A stretch of DNA of 7,836 nucleotides, from positions 1 through 7,836 of the forward strand of contig JAFAGF010000146.1 of the NCBI GenBank assembly GCA_023422975.1. Reading direction: 5' to 3'. The stretch is from Pseudomonadota bacterium. Lineage in GTDB: Bacteria; Pseudomonadota; Gammaproteobacteria; Burkholderiales; Burkholderiaceae_C. This document shows positions 5,687 through 7,836 of the stretch, piece by piece (position 1 is the first letter of the stretch; every line of letters begins with the position of its first letter). Under the pieces are notes generated by a model that was not told the origin of the DNA, ran no database searches, and saw only the letters and a list, made by a program, of their open reading frames with translations. A program made the position numbers and the translations under genes.

Positions 5687-7474
5687 ATGGAAATCTCCAA
5701 AGCAGAGCAAGCCAGTGCAGCGGCTGCTTCTACGCAAACAGCACCTCAAGATTTGATGGGTGCTGAAATTCTCGTCAAGGCGCTTCAGGCTGAGGGTGTG
5801 AAACACCTGTGGGGCTATCCTGGCGGTGCAGTGCTCTATATCTACGACGCACTCTATAAACAAGACAGTATTGAACACGTGTTGGTGCGCCATGAGCAGG
5901 CGGCCGTGCACGCAGCCGATGGCTTTGCCCGCGCAACAGGTGAAGTGGGCGTGGCGCTGGTGACATCCGGCCCCGGCCTGACCAATGCCGTGACAGGGAT
6001 TGCCACGGCTTACACAGACTCGATTCCTTTGGTAGTGATCAGCGGCCAGACGTCGGTGGCAGCAATCGGCACCGATGCCTTCCAAGAGTGCGACACCGTG
6101 GGCATTACCCGTCCTATCGTTAAGCACAACTTCCTGGTCAAGGATGTGCGCGATCTGGCCGCCACCATGAAAAAAGCATTTCATGTGGCGCGCACCGGTC
6201 GTCCCGGCCCGGTGGTGGTGGACATTCCGAAAGACGTGTCTTTCAAAAAGGCGACATACAGCGGCTACCCACAGACCGTGGAAATGCGCTCGTACAATCC
6301 CGTGAAAAAAGGGCACTCCGGCCAAATTCGCAAAGCGCTGCAGTTGTTGCTGAGCGCCAAGCGCCCCTATATCTATACCGGCGGTGGCGTATTGCTGGGC
6401 AATGCCTGCCAAGAGCTGCGCACGCTGGTGGATATGCTGGGCTACCCCGTCACCCATACGTTGATGGGTCTGGGTGCTTACCCAGCCAGCGACCGCAAGT
6501 ACCTCGGCATGCTGGGCATGCACGGCACGATTGAAGCCAACAACGCCATGCAAAACTGCGATGTGTTGCTGGCGGTGGGCGCGCGCTTTGATGACCGTGT
6601 GGTGGGCAACCCCAAGCACTTTATGTCGGTGGAGCGCAAGATCATCCATGTGGATATTGACCCTTCCTCCATCTCCAAGCGCGTCAAGGTGGATGTGCCC
6701 ATCGTGGGCGATGTGAAGGATGTACTGACCGAGTTGATCGCCATGATCAAGGAAACTGCGACCCAGCCCGATGAAGGTGCGCTGGCGCAGTGGTGGACGC
6801 AGATTGAAGCCTGGCGCAGCCGCGACTGCCTGCAGTTTGATCGCAGCAACAAGGAAGTGATCAAGCCTCAGTACGTGGTCGACACGCTGTTCAACATGAC
6901 CAAGGGCGAAGACGTGTACGTCACGTCCGATGTGGGTCAGCACCAAATGTGGGCGGCGCAGTATTACCGCTTTGATGAGCCACGCCGCTGGATCAACTCC
7001 GGTGGGCTGGGCACCATGGGTGTGGGTTTGCCCTATGCCATGGGTATCAAGCTGGCCAAGCCACAGGCGGAAGTTTTCTGTATCACGGGCGAAGGCTCGA
7101 TCCAGATGAACATCCAAGAGCTGGCCACTTGCCGCCAATACAACACGCCGGTCATCATTTGTGCGCTCAACAACCGTTATCTTGGCATGGTCCGCCAGTG
7201 GCAAGAGATTGAATACTCGGGTCGCTACTCCAGCAGCTACATGGACTCTTTGCCAGACTTCGTGAAGTTGGCAGAGGCCTATGGCCACGCCGGTATCTTG
7301 ATTGAAGACCCTTCGCAGGTGGAAGCCGCTTTGAAAGAAGCGCGCCGCATTGCCCGCGAAGAGAACAAGTGCGTGTTCCTGGACTTCCGCACCGACCCCA
7401 CGGAGAACGTGTTTCCCATGGTGCAGGCGGGCAAGGGCATTACCGAAATGCTGCTGGGTCCTGACGACTTGTAA
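5687..7474 (+). CDS. ilvB: Acetolactate synthase large (catalytic) subunit
   Basis: This subunit joins two pyruvate to form 2-acetolactate, or pyruvate plus 2-oxobutyrate to form 2-aceto-2-hydroxybutyrate, with ThDP, Mg2+ and FAD, the first common step of valine, leucine and isoleucine synthesis. The 595-residue protein has three domains. The N-terminal pyrimidine-binding ThDP domain (about 21-185) carries WGYPGGAVLYIYDAL and catalytic Glu E70 (RHEQ). The central FAD-associated domain (about 210-350) has GARFDDRVVG at 298-307. The C-terminal diphosphate-binding domain (about 390-560) has SGGLGTMGVGLPYAMG and the ThDP/Mg motif from GEG (468-470) to NN (495-496). The usual GDG is GEG here, a conservative change I recall in related betaproteobacteria. 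The start is ATG 5687 with AAAGG 6 bases upstream; a TTG two codons earlier overlaps that spacing and is unlikely. ilvN follows after 162 bases, confirming the biosynthetic type rather than a catabolic one. Confidence 0.97.
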   Translation: MEISKAEQASAAAASTQTAPQDLMGAEILVKALQAEGVKHLWGYPGGAVLYIYDALYKQDSIEHVLVRHEQAAVHAADGFARATGEVGVALVTSGPGLTNAVTGIATAYTDSIPLVVISGQTSVAAIGTDAFQECDTVGITRPIVKHNFLVKDVRDLAATMKKAFHVARTGRPGPVVVDIPKDVSFKKATYSGYPQTVEMRSYNPVKKGHSGQIRKALQLLLSAKRPYIYTGGGVLLGNACQELRTLVDMLGYPVTHTLMGLGAYPASDRKYLGMLGMHGTIEANNAMQNCDVLLAVGARFDDRVVGNPKHFMSVERKIIHVDIDPSSISKRVKVDVPIVGDVKDVLTELIAMIKETATQPDEGALAQWWTQIEAWRSRDCLQFDRSNKEVIKPQYVVDTLFNMTKGEDVYVTSDVGQHQMWAAQYYRFDEPRRWINSGGLGTMGVGLPYAMGIKLAKPQAEVFCITGEGSIQMNIQELATCRQYNTPVIICALNNRYLGMVRQWQEIEYSGRYSSSYMDSLPDFVKLAEAYGHAGILIEDPSQVEAALKEARRIAREENKCVFLDFRTDPTENVFPMVQAGKGITEMLLGPDDL

Positions 7475-7481
7475 AAAAGAA

Positions 7482-7503
7482 GCTACCAGCGCAAGCTGGT
7501 AGC
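7482..7503. terminator. GCAA-tetraloop hairpin between ilvB and ilvN
   Basis: GCTACCAGC (7482-7490) and GCTGGTAGC (7495-7503) are perfect 9-base complements around GCAA, a GNRA-type tetraloop. On the plus strand the hairpin is followed by CGATTTC, not a clean U run, so it may only attenuate, or protect ilvB mRNA from 3' decay. Read on the minus strand it is followed by TTCTTTTTT, a better terminator. A second small stem, GCAGAT/ATCTGC at 7532-7546, lies downstream. The rest of the 162-base gap shows no gene. Confidence 0.5.
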
Positions 7504-7636
7504 CGATTTCAAAGTCTTTTCATGCGCAAATGCAGATTAAATCTGCGCTAAGCGCTCTCATTTTGACGAATCTATTGTCTGCCAAGCTTGTCACTTACCG
7601 GTGCCAGGGGAGGGCAGCGAAAAGAGGAATCTGGAC

Positions 7637-7836
7637 ATGAAACACATCATTGCAGTGCTGCTCGAAAACGAGCCAGGAGCCCTGTCGCGCGTGGTGGGCC
7701 TGTTCTCGGCCCGTGGCTACAACATCGAATCTTTGACCGTGGCGCCCACGGAAGATCCGTCGCTGTCGCGCATGACCATCCAAACCACCGGTTCGGATGA
7801 CATCATTGAGCAAATCACCAAGCACTTGAACCGCCT
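7637..7836 (+). CDS. ilvN: Acetolactate synthase small (regulatory) subunit, 5' part
   Basis: Only the first 66 codons and two bases fall in the window; the gene runs off the right edge. The product binds the IlvB catalytic subunit, raises its activity and gives feedback inhibition by valine through an N-terminal ACT domain. The visible residues are the core of that domain: [20 protein letters not shown], with the usual ENEPGAL turn at 10-16, followed by [19 protein letters not shown] (23-41) and LSRMTI. These closely match the IlvH/IlvN family, which is about 160 residues when full. The ATG is preceded by AGAGGA at 7623-7628, a good ribosome site 8 bases away. Gene name usage varies (ilvN or ilvH). 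It is probably co-transcribed with ilvB, although a hairpin lies between them. Confidence 0.95.
   Translation, partial: MKHIIAVLLENEPGALSRVVGLFSARGYNIESLTVAPTEDPSLSRMTIQTTGSDDIIEQITKHLNR

Noticed and set aside
5672..7288. Long open frame on the minus strand opposite ilvB (538 codons)
   Set aside because: It lies wholly antisense to a clear, full-length ilvB. Its protein is rich in His, Gln, Arg and Val with no recognisable domain, the usual result of codon bias in the sense gene.

Overview
The window looks like ordinary chromosomal DNA from a betaproteobacterium, most likely Burkholderiales and probably Comamonadaceae. This is judged from the protein sequences (betaproteobacterial-type IlvB and GlnB, and the DUF3619 and DUF3106 proteins behind an ECF-like sigma factor) and from the gene order as I remember it; no search was run. 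Base composition is moderately GC-rich and even across the window. I see no mobile element, CRISPR array, tRNA, rRNA or prophage.

Layout. (1) Positions 122-2160, plus strand: nadE (glutamine-dependent NAD+ synthetase) followed after 53 bases by glnB (PII nitrogen signal protein). A 17-bp perfect inverted repeat with flanking A and T runs (2170-2208) lies just after glnB and probably ends transcription in both directions. (2) Positions 5388-2230, minus strand: five genes that read as one unit, in transcription order an ECF-like sigma factor, a DUF3619 membrane protein whose start overlaps the sigma stop (ATGA), a DUF3106 membrane-anchored protein with a proline-rich tail, an RDD-family membrane protein, and a LOG-family nucleotide phosphoribohydrolase. 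The unit runs into the bidirectional terminator, convergent with glnB. (3) Positions 5389-5686: a divergent intergenic region of about 300 bases with a spaced direct repeat and a possible ilvB leader hairpin. (4) Positions 5687-7836, plus strand: ilvB (acetolactate synthase large subunit), then 162 bases holding a GCAA-tetraloop hairpin, then the start of ilvN/ilvH (small regulatory subunit), cut by the window edge.

How they work together. nadE uses glutamine and GlnB reports glutamine and 2-oxoglutarate status, so the pair fits the known idea that PII proteins control NAD synthesis. IlvB and IlvN form the enzyme that starts branched-chain amino acid synthesis. The minus-strand unit is the least understood part: a sigma factor, a translationally coupled cysteine-free single-span membrane protein that is a natural anti-sigma candidate, and a second membrane-anchored protein with a mostly periplasmic body. 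This layout suggests an envelope-signalling module whose signal and regulon I cannot tell from sequence.
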